A stretch of 64,000 nucleotides of DNA from Litoribacillus peritrichatus (GCF_039537985.1 NZ_BAABBN010000007.1:806001-870000); one strand, 5' to 3'. Shown: positions 8,446 through 18,276, counted from the stretch's first letter. Numbers and translations: made by a program. Notes: generated by a model from the letters alone, not told the origin.

Positions 8446-9273
8446 ATGGTTGAAGTGTTATTTATCTCAAAAATTTTGGTTTCCATTCTGGTGGTGGTCG
8501 GACTTTCGGCTATTGCTGAGCGAGTTAGCCCAAAGGTGGCGGGGATTTTGTCCGGCTATCCGTTAGGCACGGCGATTTCATTGTTTTTTATCGGCATTGA
8601 AAACGGTGTCGATTTCGCCACTCATGCCTCTGTGTTTACGTTATCCGGTTTGACGGCATCACTGACTTTAGTTTTTGGTTATTATCATGCGTCGCGGGTA
8701 ACCGCTCATTTATCGCTGCCAGTCAGTGTATTTATATCGGTTCTTGCTTCCGTTTCTGTGTTTCTTTCCATCGGGTTTGGGCTAAGCAAATTGCCATTGG
8801 GGCTAATCTCGGGGTTTGTTTTGTGTGCGGTGGCCATTGTGGTATTTACCTTGTTATTCCGGCCCATTCAAAACACCTTAGTGACGGCCAAAGTTCGGTT
8901 TACCCGCTGGGTGTTGCTGGTTCGTTCTCTGGCTGCAGCGGGGATGGTATTGCTGATTACCGGCGTGGCTGAGTGGGCGGGTTCCAGTTTGGCGGGTATT
9001 TTGGCGGCGTTTCCAATCACTTTATTTCCGTTTTTGGTGATTATGCACCTGACTTATGGGGCTGCTCAGGCCCATACCGTTATTAAGAATTATCCATTAG
9101 GAATCGGTGCATTAATCACTTATGTGATTTCAGTTTCGTTTGCTTATCCTGCTTTGGGCATTGGCTTGGGAACGCTCGTTTCTTTTGGTTTTGCGACTTT
9201 GTATTTAATGGTGTTTTACTTCATTAATCAGCGCCTAAGAGATGTAAAATCGCTGAAAGTGAAGCGTTCTTAA
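8446..9273 (+). CDS. Polytopic membrane protein with internal duplication
   Basis: 275 residues with about eight to ten hydrophobic helices and no large soluble domain. Two halves look related: VSPKVAGILSGYPLGTAISL near residue 28 and WAGSSLAGILAAFPITLFPF near residue 182 share the pattern small-A-G-I-L-small-G/A-x-P-hydrophobic. This suggests an inverted- or direct-repeat transporter fold. No family was recognised with confidence and the substrate is unknown. It begins 110 nt after the MAPEG gene. Confidence 0.6.
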   Translation: MVEVLFISKILVSILVVVGLSAIAERVSPKVAGILSGYPLGTAISLFFIGIENGVDFATHASVFTLSGLTASLTLVFGYYHASRVTAHLSLPVSVFISVLASVSVFLSIGFGLSKLPLGLISGFVLCAVAIVVFTLLFRPIQNTLVTAKVRFTRWVLLVRSLAAAGMVLLITGVAEWAGSSLAGILAAFPITLFPFLVIMHLTYGAAQAHTVIKNYPLGIGALITYVISVSFAYPALGIGLGTLVSFGFATLYLMVFYFINQRLRDVKSLKVKRS

Positions 9274-9296
9274 AGCCCTAATTAGAATTATTAACT

Positions 9297-9632
9297 ATGC
9301 GAAAGACCGACAAAAAAATCGATAATCAAATACGTAAAGCACTGACGGTTGTCTGTGAAATTGCTCTGGTGGAGGTCGAAGGCTTTCAATGGTTGACGCA
9401 CTTGGTGAACTACGATCAGTTCCCCAAGAGCTTACGTGTGGTTTGCGTGTTTGATACCAAGGCGTCACTGCAACACGCGTTGGAGGCTGGTCGGGACCAT
9501 TATTTGATAGAACTGATTCAGGAAGAATTAACCGCGCTGAATTTAGGCATTAAACCGGAGAATTTAGTGAGTTTTGATTCTGAAGAGGCATGTAAGCTGG
9601 AGCATGATGGTAAGTGGCAACACCGGCTTTAA
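9297..9632 (+). CDS. Conserved hypothetical protein
   Basis: 111 residues, soluble, mixed alpha/beta. The basic N-terminus (MRKTDKKIDNQIRKALT) is followed by VCEIALVEVEGFQWLTHLVNY and a CVFDTKASLQHA segment. Similar proteins in marine gammaproteobacteria are sometimes labelled Fis-family regulators, but no Fis helix-turn-helix is visible here. It lies 24 nt before rsuA and may be co-transcribed with it. The function is unknown. Confidence 0.55.
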   Translation: MRKTDKKIDNQIRKALTVVCEIALVEVEGFQWLTHLVNYDQFPKSLRVVCVFDTKASLQHALEAGRDHYLIELIQEELTALNLGIKPENLVSFDSEEACKLEHDGKWQHRL

Positions 9633-9656
9633 TCATTCAATCTCAATAGGCAAATC

Positions 9657-10364
9657 ATGGAATCCAAACGCATTCGTTTAGACCGCTATTTAAGCGTTCA
9701 GTTGGGTATTAACAAGAAAGACGTTCGTCTGCTGTTGGCCCAACAACGCGTGCTGGTGAACGGTGAGATCGCTAATGATATTCAGTTGGTGATTGATGAT
9801 TTTACTCATGTGACTTGTGATGACCAAGTATTGCAAAACAAACTCCCCTGCTATGTGATGATGAACAAGCCTGTAGGAGTTGTCAGTGCCACCAAAGACG
9901 ACCAGCACAAAACCGTGATTGACCTTTTGGATCGTGCAGATAAACACGACTTGCACATCGTAGGCCGGTTGGACTTAAATTCATCGGGTTTATTGCTGCT
10001 CACCAACGATGGCCGCTGGTCTCGTACATTGATGTCGCCGGAACATAAAGTCCCTAAGTTGTATCGGGTAACCTTGGAAAACCCCATTTCTGAAGATTAC
10101 ATAGCTACCTTTGCCGAAGGCATGTACTTCCCCTTTGAAGACATCACGACTCGACCTGCCGGACTGAAGATCATCTCAGATCATGTTGCTGAAGTCAGTT
10201 TGGTAGAGGGTCGTTATCACCAGATCAAGCGTATGTTTGGCCGATTCAGAAACCCTGTCATTGGATTGCACCGAGTATCCATTGGTGGCTTGGCGTTGGA
10301 TGAAGGTTTAGTGCCGGGAGAGAGTAGGGATTTGAGTGAGGATGAACTGCAACTGATCAACTGA
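9657..10364 (+). CDS. rsuA: 16S rRNA pseudouridine synthase RsuA-type
   Basis: 235 residues. An N-terminal S4 RNA-binding domain (about 5-60, RLDRYLSVQLGINKKDVRLL) precedes the RsuA/RluB-family catalytic domain with the GRLDLNSSGLLLLTNDG motif; Asp106 is the expected catalytic nucleophile. The C-terminal EGRYHQIKRMFG motif is also typical. In E. coli RsuA makes pseudouridine 516 of 16S rRNA. RluE/RluF-type alternatives are less likely given the length and the S4 domain. Confidence 0.85.
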   Translation: MESKRIRLDRYLSVQLGINKKDVRLLLAQQRVLVNGEIANDIQLVIDDFTHVTCDDQVLQNKLPCYVMMNKPVGVVSATKDDQHKTVIDLLDRADKHDLHIVGRLDLNSSGLLLLTNDGRWSRTLMSPEHKVPKLYRVTLENPISEDYIATFAEGMYFPFEDITTRPAGLKIISDHVAEVSLVEGRYHQIKRMFGRFRNPVIGLHRVSIGGLALDEGLVPGESRDLSEDELQLIN

Positions 10365-10540
10365 TGAGCAGACAACTGACAATTGAGTTGCTCTATATTT
10401 TAGGGTATCAAAAAATAATACTTCTGGTTCTTTTGCTCTCCACTTCTTCATGATTTGTTACTAATAATACTGCTTAGGTCTAATGTCACGTCTGTTCAAT
10501 TAATTCTCTCAAACCTCTTAGGAAGAGAAAGGAGACAGGC

Positions 10541-12622
10541 ATGAAAACCTTAATTCGGATGCTAAGTTCTGTAAGTGTTTATCTAGTAGCATCTTTCGTT
10601 ACCGTTCAAACTGTATCGGCCGCCGGGCTGATGACCCCAAAATCTTCAAATTTAAATGCATTGAGCATCAAAGAGCATCACGTGAATGTGGTGATCGAAG
10701 ATGGTTATGCGATCACCCGTGTGGATCAGGTGTTTTATAACTCGCACGACACCCATTTAGAGGCTGTTTATTCGTTCCCGGTACCCGAAAAAGCTTCGGT
10801 GGGTGAGTTCACCTATTGGATTGATGGCAAGCCCGTCACGGGTGAAGTGTTGGAGAAAAAGAAAGCCCGTGAAGTCTACGAGCAGGAAAAGGCGCAAGGT
10901 CGTGAAACCGCGCTGACTGAACAAGATGACTACAAAGCGTTTGAAAGCTCGGTCTATCCGGTTCGACCGAAACAGGATGTAAAGATACGTTTGGTTTATA
11001 TCCAACCCGTTCATGTGGATCTTGGCATTGGCAGTTATGTTTATCCGCTGGAAGAAGGCGGAGTGGATGAAGAGAAATTGGCGTTTTGGAGTTATAACGA
11101 CGCTGTGACCGAGGCTTTCAGTTTTAATGTTGATCTTCGTTCGTCTTATCCGGTGGATGGTGTGCGATTACCGAAGCATCCGCAAGCAGTGGTTACTCCT
11201 AAGCAAGGTCAAACCACAACGGTTCAGGAGTGGTCTATTGCTTTGGCAAATGGACAGTCCAATGTGGCAGAAGAGGGCGCAGCAACGGCGACCCAATCCG
11301 CTCAAAAGACTCAGGCAGTACAGAACTTGAATCAAGACATCGTGGTGTATTGGCGTCATCAACAAGGGTTACCGGGCACGATTGACATGATCACTCATAA
11401 AGAATCCAAAAATGGCCGGGGTACTTTTATGATGACAGTGACGCCGGGTGATGATTTATCGGCAATCAATCAAGGCAGAGACTGGGTGTTTGTGTTGGAT
11501 CTATCCGGCTCCATGCAGGGCAAATATCAAAGCCTGATTGAGGGCGTTAAAAAAGGCTTGGCTAAGTTAAATCCGAATGATCGTTTTCGGGTGATCTTGT
11601 TTAATAATGCTTCTCGTGAGTTGACGCCTGGCTACATCAATGCCACGCCAGAGCATGTACTGAAATACACCCAACAACTGGAAAATACCCAACCTACGGG
11701 TGGTACGAATTTATACGCAGGGCTTGAGAATGGTATCCGGGGGTTAGATTCAGATCGTGCCAGTGCCATTATTCTGGTGACGGACGGTGTCGCTAATGTG
11801 GGGATTACCGAGAAGAAGCAATTCTTAAAATTATTGGAAAGATACGATGTTCGTTTGTTTACTTTTGTGATGGGCAACAGTGCGAACCGACCTTTGCTCG
11901 ATGGCATGACCAAGGTTTCCAATGGCTTTGCCATGAGTGTTTCAAACAGCGACGACATCGTCGGTAAGTTGTTATTAGCGACGGATAAGCTGACGCACGA
12001 AGCCTTCCACGATATTGATGTAAAGGTAGATGGCGTGAAGGTGAAAGACATGACGCCGGATCGTATCGGTTCTCTGTATCGTGGTCAGCAGTTGATCGTG
12101 TTTGGTCACTACTGGGGGGATGGCGAAGCGGAGGTTACGATCAGTGGTAAGGTATCGGGACAAAAGAAAAGCTATCAAACCACATTTGATTTTCCCGAGA
12201 CCAGTACGTTGAATCCGGAAGTGGAGCGCTTGTGGGCCTTTGCAACCATTGAAGACCTTCAGAATAAGATTGATTACTTGGGTGAAGACGCAGACAGCAA
12301 ACAAGCCATTGTCGATTTGGCCAAGGAATATGGTTTGGTAACACCTTATACCTCAATGGTGATTGTTCGTGAGGAAGTTTTTGCACAACATAATATTGAG
12401 CGTAATAACGCGAAACGAGTGGCTCAAGAGCATCAGGCTCAGCAACAACGTGCCGCAAGTGGTGTGAGAAGTAACCGCGTGGATACAGCCAAACCTGCTT
12501 TTCAAACGACTCGTTCTTATCCCGGTTCGAGTGGAGGTTCAGGTGGCGGTGCATTTGGGCCTGTGTTGATCTTGATTCTTGGCGTCTTATTCTTGGTCAG
12601 AAGAAAAACAAAAGTTGAATGA
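10541..12622 (+). CDS. VIT and VWA domain surface protein with GlyGly-CTERM-like tail
   Basis: 693 residues. Signal peptide 1-28; VIT (inter-alpha-trypsin inhibitor N-terminal) domain about 30-165 with ARVYE-like KAREVYEQEKAQGRE; VWA domain about 312-480 with MIDAS motif D320-x-S-x-S (DLSGSM). The C-terminus has a glycine/serine linker, then one hydrophobic helix (about 668-684) and RRKTK. This tail looks like GlyGly-CTERM (a rhombosortase substrate signal). The architecture resembles marine proteobacterial sortase-target proteins, but those usually carry a sortase motif and a neighbouring sortase gene, neither seen here. Strong AAAGGAG ribosome binding site. Probably a secreted, surface-held metal-binding adhesion protein. 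Confidence 0.85.
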   Translation: MKTLIRMLSSVSVYLVASFVTVQTVSAAGLMTPKSSNLNALSIKEHHVNVVIEDGYAITRVDQVFYNSHDTHLEAVYSFPVPEKASVGEFTYWIDGKPVTGEVLEKKKAREVYEQEKAQGRETALTEQDDYKAFESSVYPVRPKQDVKIRLVYIQPVHVDLGIGSYVYPLEEGGVDEEKLAFWSYNDAVTEAFSFNVDLRSSYPVDGVRLPKHPQAVVTPKQGQTTTVQEWSIALANGQSNVAEEGAATATQSAQKTQAVQNLNQDIVVYWRHQQGLPGTIDMITHKESKNGRGTFMMTVTPGDDLSAINQGRDWVFVLDLSGSMQGKYQSLIEGVKKGLAKLNPNDRFRVILFNNASRELTPGYINATPEHVLKYTQQLENTQPTGGTNLYAGLENGIRGLDSDRASAIILVTDGVANVGITEKKQFLKLLERYDVRLFTFVMGNSANRPLLDGMTKVSNGFAMSVSNSDDIVGKLLLATDKLTHEAFHDIDVKVDGVKVKDMTPDRIGSLYRGQQLIVFGHYWGDGEAEVTISGKVSGQKKSYQTTFDFPETSTLNPEVERLWAFATIEDLQNKIDYLGEDADSKQAIVDLAKEYGLVTPYTSMVIVREEVFAQHNIERNNAKRVAQEHQAQQQRAASGVRSNRVDTAKPAFQTTRSYPGSSGGSGGGAFGPVLILILGVLFLVRRKTKVE

Positions 12623-12640
12623 TTTAAGTTATAAGCAAGT

Positions 12641-12672
12641 GAACGGGGGCTTCTAATGAAGCCCCCGTTTTT
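12641..12672 (+). terminator. Rho-independent terminator after the VIT/VWA gene
   Basis: Stem AACGGGGGCTTC / GAAGCCCCCGTT with a short loop (TAAT) and a T-run. It is nearly symmetric, so it could also stop convergent transcripts. Confidence 0.9.
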
Positions 12673-12691
12673 ATCGATGCAGTGATTGATT

Positions 12692-12733
12692 CAATTGAAT
12701 TGAGGCAACTGAATTGAGATAACTGAACTGTAT
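12692..12733. repeat. 14-nt degenerate tandem repeat, three copies
   Basis: Units AATTGAATTGAGGC, AACTGAATTGAGAT and AACTGAACTGTATT follow one another directly between the terminator and the stop codon of the aminotransferase gene. Period and position resemble the repeat at 1464-1505, but the sequence differs. Confidence 0.6.
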
Positions 12734-13978
12734 TTAATCTACGAAGTGGTCGAGGTCGCGAACTAAGTTGGTTTCAAGGGCGGCCATGCCTTGGGCTATA
12801 TCCACTTCGAAACCGTTTTTCTTAAACGACATTCCCAGTGCATAAAGCACTTTAAATAAATTGTGAGAACGGCATTGTTCGCCCATCTGGCCAATACGAA
12901 TGATGTTCAGGCCGAATGCGCCAGAGATTTCGACATTGAACCTCTCGACCATGTAATTTCGGATGGCTGCGGAATCGGCTCCTTCCGGCAGATTAATGGC
13001 CACTACGGAGTTAAGCCGGTGTTCTTCTTTCACAAACAAACTCAAGCCCATGGCTTCGATACCGGCTTGCAATGCTTTGGAGCTTAGTTCATGTCGTTCG
13101 AATCGGTTTTCCAGTGTCTCGGTACAAATCAAGCGTAAGGCTTCGTGCAAAGCAAGAATGCCCGGTACGGGGGCGGTGTAATGGTATTGCTGGTGGCCCC
13201 AGAACTTTTGAGCGCGAGTCGCATCGAGACACCAGTGCGGGCATTTGTTTTCTCGGGTTTCGATGATGTTCCAGGCGGTTTCTGAAAAAGCCAAAACCGA
13301 AACACCCGGAATGGAGGATAAACCTTTCTGGCCACCTGTCACCACAATATCAAGATTCCAGGCATCCATTTTGAGTGGCATTGTGCTTAAGGTGCAGACG
13401 GCATCAACGATCACCAGTGCTCCGTGCTCTTTGGCGGTTGCCGCGATCTCCGGCAAAATGCTGTTGAACATCCCGCAAGAGGTTTCGCCTTGTGCCATTG
13501 TTACGACGTCGTATTGCTTTTCAGCCAATGCTCGTTGAACGCCTTCCAGAGTAATGGCGTGGGGTGGCTTAGTGGCGCTTTCATGATCGGGTCTGGATTT
13601 GGCAGACAAGTAATCGACTTCCGCGCCTATGCCTTCGGCCATTTCACCAAACCGATTACTGAATGTGCCCATGTCGATAACAAGCACTCGCTTGCCTGGC
13701 CACAATACGTTGGTGATGGCCATTTCCATAGCGGCAGAAGAAGGGCCAGCAACGCCGATGATTTTGTCGCTCCGGGTTTGAAAGGCGTACTGTGACATCA
13801 GCTTCACCCGCTGAATCACCTGATCCATGGTATCCCCCAAGTGATTAATCACCACCCCATTGGCTTGGGCAACTGCGTGAGGAATCGGAACCGGACCGGC
13901 CCCCATTAACAGCAAAGGCTCACTGGGTAATAAGTTGCTTAAGGCAATTTCTTTGGGAGGCAATATTTCAGAGCTCAT
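12734..13978 (-). CDS. Class V aminotransferase (alanine-glyoxylate / serine-pyruvate type)
   Basis: About 414 residues of PLP-dependent fold type I enzyme. LLLMGAGPVPIPHAV is the usual N-terminus of the alanine-glyoxylate/serine-pyruvate group; GPSSAAMEMAI forms the phosphate-binding loop; IVDAVCTLSTMPL carries the cofactor-ring Asp; GGQKGLSS contains the Schiff-base Lys. I prefer the ATG at 13978 over that at 13990 because GGAAA lies at good spacing only for the inner start. Substrate is probably small amino acid plus glyoxylate or pyruvate. A neighbouring pathway gene is not evident. Confidence 0.8.
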   Translation of the reverse strand: MSSEILPPKEIALSNLLPSEPLLLMGAGPVPIPHAVAQANGVVINHLGDTMDQVIQRVKLMSQYAFQTRSDKIIGVAGPSSAAMEMAITNVLWPGKRVLVIDMGTFSNRFGEMAEGIGAEVDYLSAKSRPDHESATKPPHAITLEGVQRALAEKQYDVVTMAQGETSCGMFNSILPEIAATAKEHGALVIVDAVCTLSTMPLKMDAWNLDIVVTGGQKGLSSIPGVSVLAFSETAWNIIETRENKCPHWCLDATRAQKFWGHQQYHYTAPVPGILALHEALRLICTETLENRFERHELSSKALQAGIEAMGLSLFVKEEHRLNSVVAINLPEGADSAAIRNYMVERFNVEISGAFGLNIIRIGQMGEQCRSHNLFKVLYALGMSFKKNGFEVDIAQGMAALETNLVRDLDHFVD

Positions 13979-14217
13979 GATCGTTTCCATCTATACAGTC
14001 AATTAACCATGTTAACCGCATTGTTTTTAAAGCGATAGGTACAGAATGGCTGAAGGTTTGGCGGGAACTGTTATGGCAATAGGTTTACAGAGATTGAGTC
14101 CGTCTGTTTTTGATGAAGACATAGAAACGTAAAAGTGGTCTTTGTTTGTTTAAAAATTGACATTTAGGTCAAAGAAATCAATCATATTTCAACTGGTTAT
14201 ATTGATATAATTATCCG

Positions 14218-14242
14218 TTATCAAAGCAGCTTGTTTTGATAA
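14218..14242 (+). promoter_or_regulatory. Inverted repeat before the M4 protease gene
   Basis: TTATCAAA (14218-14225) and TTTGATAA (14235-14242) are perfect 8-bp arms separated by 9 nt, ending just before the AAGGAGGG ribosome binding site (14247-14253). It could be an operator or a leader hairpin. Confidence 0.5.
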
Positions 14243-14257
14243 TCCAAGGAGGGATTT

Positions 14258-17200
14258 GTGCTTAAATTTAAACCGGGCGTTAATCAACTGCTCACTGTTG
14301 TGGCCGTTTCTGCTTCCCTTAGTGCTTGTGGTGGTGGAGGCGGAGGTGGTTCATCTGATGGAGGTGATCAACCGGCTGCAGTTCAGACCGGTCAGCTGAT
14401 TGATTCAGCCATTGAGGGGGTTGCTTACCAAACGGGCTCTTTGTCTGGCTTTACTAATACCGAAGGTCAATTTCAATATCGTGCAGGAGAACGGATTACG
14501 TTCAGTATCGGTGGTATTCAACTGAATGCGGGTGTTGAGCCAGTTGCAGGTGGAATATTAACGCCTGTGGAGCTAACAAGCAGCGATGCCCCCGGTGAAG
14601 CCAAGGCCATTAATCTAATGCAGTTGTTACAGAGCCTTGACGACGACGGTAACCCGGACAACGGCATTAAAATTACTGAATCTGTCAGAAACAATGCTCA
14701 AAATACCACTTTGGATTTCAATTCGCCTGCTTTTGCCAATGAGGTGATCAACGCCGTCGCCGAGTTGACCGAAGGCACGGGTGTGGTGGTTGATCCTGAT
14801 GATGCGCTTAGCCATTTTTATGAGACAGTGATGCAACTCAGAGAGGACGGAAACACTAACCTTCCAGATACGAAAGGGTTGGTACTTCCTGAGTTTACTC
14901 AGGTGGCCTATATTCAGCCTGTCTCCGATGAAGAAACGGGAGCCATTCAAACGGTATTAACGCTTCCTCCCGGTTCCGCCAAAGTCACCATTCAGTTGGA
15001 TGAGGGTGAAGAAGTTAATATGGACTTCTCGGAGGACCGAAAAACCTGGTTACATCAATATCACTTGGCGGCAGGCGCGGATGTGGATGTCGTTGTCAGG
15101 TTGAAAAGTAAAAATGGAATGTTATTGGGTCATCATACGCAGCCCTTAACAGGAGCGGTTTTAGACACGGATAACGATGGCGTTCCAGACAATCAGGATG
15201 CATTTCCAGAAGACCCGAACGAAACTCAAGATTCGGATCAGGATGGTATTGGCAATAATGCTGATACGGACGATGATAATGATGATATAGCAGACACCAG
15301 TGATCGTTACCCGCTGGATTCGAATATTGTTATTTGGCCAGTGAATGATGACGGTTTGAGTGGCGCTTTACGAGATACACACGGTGATAAGTTAAAAGTT
15401 GCAGGCACTCTTGAAATTAAAGCCCCAAAAGAGGCTTCTGACATTCACTCTTATGAAATTTTTTGGGCCGATCCAGATAGTGAAGTGATTCAAGGTGGTG
15501 TTCTTAAAACCTTACTTGTAGAGAATGCCTCAGATAAGTTTCTGCTAATGGACTTAACAGAGCCTCTGACCATGCCAGACGCCGATAGCCAACTCAAGCT
15601 GGTCGCAAACAATACGCAAGGCGCTGACTTGATGAGTACCATGATTCGTTTCCATGATTTTACTGGTAACGTTAATGTAAGTGGTAAAGGTGGTAACTTA
15701 ATTACTAACTGGGAATACGGTGTAGATCGCGATCATTTATCGGCTTACAGAGAAAACATCGCGGGAACCGATTACTGTTACTTTGATAACGGTTTGGTCA
15801 TGGTTGTTGATATGAAGAATGAATTCGACAACCGTTCAGAACATACAAAAGATGACGTACTTTACCCTGCGTTTAATTTTGATTGCAGTGAGAGCCTCGT
15901 CAATAACCAGTATACAGTTTACAAACAAGATCAGGATACAGGTGAAGATATTGTTTCTACGTATTCCGCACTGAATGACGCTTTCTTTTATGGCAAAGTT
16001 ACTTTCGATGCATTCTTTAAATATCTGGGGCGTCCACCGGTGGATGATAAGTGGCGTTTAAGAGTTCATTACGGTGATGAATTCGGAGGTGTAGGAGCTT
16101 TTTGGAATGGAAGTTACGCTAACTTTGGCGATAATAAGTTGTTTTCTTATGGCAATGCCAGTTTAGACATAGTGGCTCATGAATTGGGGCACGGGTTTCT
16201 GTTTCATAATTCTCAGTTAAGTCCGGATACCGCAGATTTCACAAAGGATGCACTTACAATGCACGAAGCCTTTTCAGACATGACGGGCGTAGCGGTTAAA
16301 CATTTTTATACCGGCCAGCTGGATTGGCTGCACGGGAAAGAAGTCGACACCCCACTTTTAAGAGACGGCAGTAAAATCATTACCCATGAAGGTGCTATAC
16401 CAAGTTATTTCGATTATGAACAAGCAGGTGTGAATCAATATCTAAGAATTGGAATGTTAAGTTATCCCTTTTACCTGCTCACCAATCAGTGGGGCATTGA
16501 GCGCAGTTATCCATTATTTCTGGAAGCGGCTCAGACATGCTGGCAACCTAATATGAGCCTACCTGATGGGGCGCAATGTGTTCTGGACGCTGCGACTCAG
16601 CTTGATGAACCTCAAGCGGATGTAATCGAAGCTTTTAGAGCCGTTAAGATTAAATTGTACGATGAAGGCTCGATGGCACACTTTAGGTTCACGCCTAAAA
16701 AAGAAACCATCAGTTTTAATGCTGACAGCTCTGTGACTACTCGTGAGATTACTCAATGGCATTGGGATTTTGACGATGGCTCGACATCCAATGAACAGCA
16801 TCCGGTGTATGAATATGCACAAGGTGGAATATATAACCCGACGCTAACGATTACGGATAATCAAGGACAAACAGACACTTTTACCCGACCGATAGATGTA
16901 TTCAGTGGTTATTGTCCTCCTGTTGGGATCAGTAATGCAGATCGTGTTATGAGTCGTGTAACCATAAATAATCAGCATGTGATTAATTCCGGTGATGATC
17001 CTGAACGGTATGACTATACGCAGTTAATAATTCCTATTGAAGATGCCAATAACATCTCTATTAAGGTGGAAGGAGAAAACGGTAATGATAATTCAATAGA
17101 CTGGCGGATGTGGCTAGATGCCAACGATGACGGAATTTTTGATAATTCACCTGGTTCGTCAGAAATTGTGCATGACAGCGGCTCCCCTCAAGGCAGTGCT

Positions 17201-17344
17201 TATGAGTTGGAAACCGATATACAAATACCAGTAGGCAGTGATCCTGGGCCTTTGAGACTGAGATTAGCGGGGCAGTTAAGTGTAACCTCTTCTTGTAACC
17301 TTCAGTTAAAAACAACAGTTGATGTCTTAATACAGGCAGAGTGA
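14258..17344 (+). CDS. Large M4-type (thermolysin-like) metalloprotease lipoprotein with Ca-repeats and PKD domain
   Basis: 1028 residues from a GTG start behind a near-perfect AAGGAGGG site. Lipobox LSAC (Cys about residue 24), followed by a glycine tract. A beta-rich N-terminal region precedes thrombospondin type 3-like calcium repeats (about 303-350, DTDNDGVPDNQDAFPED). The peptidase has HELGH at 641-645 and HEAFSD at 669-674, giving the two His and Glu zinc ligands of clan MA(E)/M4. A PKD domain (about 820-885, WHWDFDDGS) and a C-terminal GEVED-like domain with DANDDGIFDNS follow. Expected to be an outer-membrane-held or exported protein-degrading enzyme. Confidence 0.85.
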   Translation: MLKFKPGVNQLLTVVAVSASLSACGGGGGGGSSDGGDQPAAVQTGQLIDSAIEGVAYQTGSLSGFTNTEGQFQYRAGERITFSIGGIQLNAGVEPVAGGILTPVELTSSDAPGEAKAINLMQLLQSLDDDGNPDNGIKITESVRNNAQNTTLDFNSPAFANEVINAVAELTEGTGVVVDPDDALSHFYETVMQLREDGNTNLPDTKGLVLPEFTQVAYIQPVSDEETGAIQTVLTLPPGSAKVTIQLDEGEEVNMDFSEDRKTWLHQYHLAAGADVDVVVRLKSKNGMLLGHHTQPLTGAVLDTDNDGVPDNQDAFPEDPNETQDSDQDGIGNNADTDDDNDDIADTSDRYPLDSNIVIWPVNDDGLSGALRDTHGDKLKVAGTLEIKAPKEASDIHSYEIFWADPDSEVIQGGVLKTLLVENASDKFLLMDLTEPLTMPDADSQLKLVANNTQGADLMSTMIRFHDFTGNVNVSGKGGNLITNWEYGVDRDHLSAYRENIAGTDYCYFDNGLVMVVDMKNEFDNRSEHTKDDVLYPAFNFDCSESLVNNQYTVYKQDQDTGEDIVSTYSALNDAFFYGKVTFDAFFKYLGRPPVDDKWRLRVHYGDEFGGVGAFWNGSYANFGDNKLFSYGNASLDIVAHELGHGFLFHNSQLSPDTADFTKDALTMHEAFSDMTGVAVKHFYTGQLDWLHGKEVDTPLLRDGSKIITHEGAIPSYFDYEQAGVNQYLRIGMLSYPFYLLTNQWGIERSYPLFLEAAQTCWQPNMSLPDGAQCVLDAATQLDEPQADVIEAFRAVKIKLYDEGSMAHFRFTPKKETISFNADSSVTTREITQWHWDFDDGSTSNEQHPVYEYAQGGIYNPTLTITDNQGQTDTFTRPIDVFSGYCPPVGISNADRVMSRVTINNQHVINSGDDPERYDYTQLIIPIEDANNISIKVEGENGNDNSIDWRMWLDANDDGIFDNSPGSSEIVHDSGSPQGSAYELETDIQIPVGSDPGPLRLRLAGQLSVTSSCNLQLKTTVDVLIQAE

Positions 17345-17372
17345 TTTTTAAAAGTCGCAAGTACTTGAACAG

Positions 17373-17392
17373 GGATCACCCGGTGGTGATCC
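17373..17392. terminator. Hairpin between convergent genes
   Basis: Perfect 8-bp stem GGATCACC / GGTGATCC with CGGT loop, between the M4 protease stop and the convergent hypothetical gene. No clear T-run follows, so termination would be weak or Rho-assisted. Confidence 0.45.
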
Positions 17393-17425
17393 TGTGTTAC
17401 TTACTAGGGTTCAAAGCTAATTGAA

Positions 17426-18247
17426 TTAGGTTGAAGGCAGGGCTTTTTCATTGCTCGGAAAAGTCAGTTTCACCGACTCCATGATGCGGTTTTCTGCCGC
17501 TTCTGCGTGGTCTTTCCAGAGTTTGAATTTGTCGTTGATGTCGACGCGATATCGAAATTGAAGGCAAAGATAAAACTCATTACTCAAAGGAAAGCAGTAC
17601 ATATTGTCTTTAGATAATGAGTTTACTTGCGGTTCGCTGTAGTACACCCATTGTCTGTTCTTGATAGATACGACTTTATAAGGTGATAAAGGGGGGAAAC
17701 CCATAGCCTCCATTCTCAGTCTGAGTTCTCTGTCATATTCTGATTTCGAAAAAGGGCTACCCAAGCTTTCTGATAAAAGATCGACTTTTTGTCTGATTTC
17801 AGTGTTGAGGCCCTGGCCGTGATCTTCGGGTCCTCCGATAACTGGAGAGTTATAGTGTTGATCATATTCTTCAAGTAAATGCGTTCCTAATGCATCTAGG
17901 TTAAATGCATCAATCTCTTTGTCTTTAGGAACCTTTTTTATCTGAGAAGAACAAAAAAGTACACCAAGTTCACCATTTAACGTGTATTTGACTGAGGGGA
18001 CGTACATCCACATTTGTGTACTAATGGGAACATAATGGTGTTGTCTGCTTTGTGTACAATTACTTTCAAACCAGTTTTGTTTAGAAATAGGAAATTGAAT
18101 ATTTCTAGGCTTCTCCTGAGTATCCACATTGGTATATGGCAAAGATATACTGAAATTAATGTCATCAAAAGAAGTGTTTATTGTGTGTGTTTCGGTAAAG
18201 TCGGGGCCTCCACGAAAGCCTCGTAAGAGGCTTTTAATTACTTTCAT
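17426..18247 (-). CDS. Hypothetical protein, paralogue A of a tandem pair (putative immunity)
   Basis: About 273 residues from the ATG at 18247, preceded by AAAGGA at good spacing (an in-frame TTG at 18253 is less likely). Soluble, no signal peptide. Begins with LLRGFRGGPDFTET and ends with KLWKDHAEAAENRIMESVK, both shared with its upstream neighbour; overall roughly half of the residues match by eye. No known domain was recognised. It is the last gene of a three-gene minus-strand unit headed by a lipase-like protein. Duplicated, rapidly diverging genes behind a toxin-like enzyme are typical of immunity genes, but this is inference from context. Confidence 0.6.
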   Translation of the reverse strand: MKVIKSLLRGFRGGPDFTETHTINTSFDDINFSISLPYTNVDTQEKPRNIQFPISKQNWFESNCTQSRQHHYVPISTQMWMYVPSVKYTLNGELGVLFCSSQIKKVPKDKEIDAFNLDALGTHLLEEYDQHYNSPVIGGPEDHGQGLNTEIRQKVDLLSESLGSPFSKSEYDRELRLRMEAMGFPPLSPYKVVSIKNRQWVYYSEPQVNSLSKDNMYCFPLSNEFYLCLQFRYRVDINDKFKLWKDHAEAAENRIMESVKLTFPSNEKALPST

Positions 18248-18276
18248 CAACAAGTCCTTTTGCTTTGATGACTGTC

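Noticed and set aside
12755..13795. Long frames on the plus strand opposite the aminotransferase
   Set aside because: They are shadows of the real gene, without ribosome binding sites or motifs.
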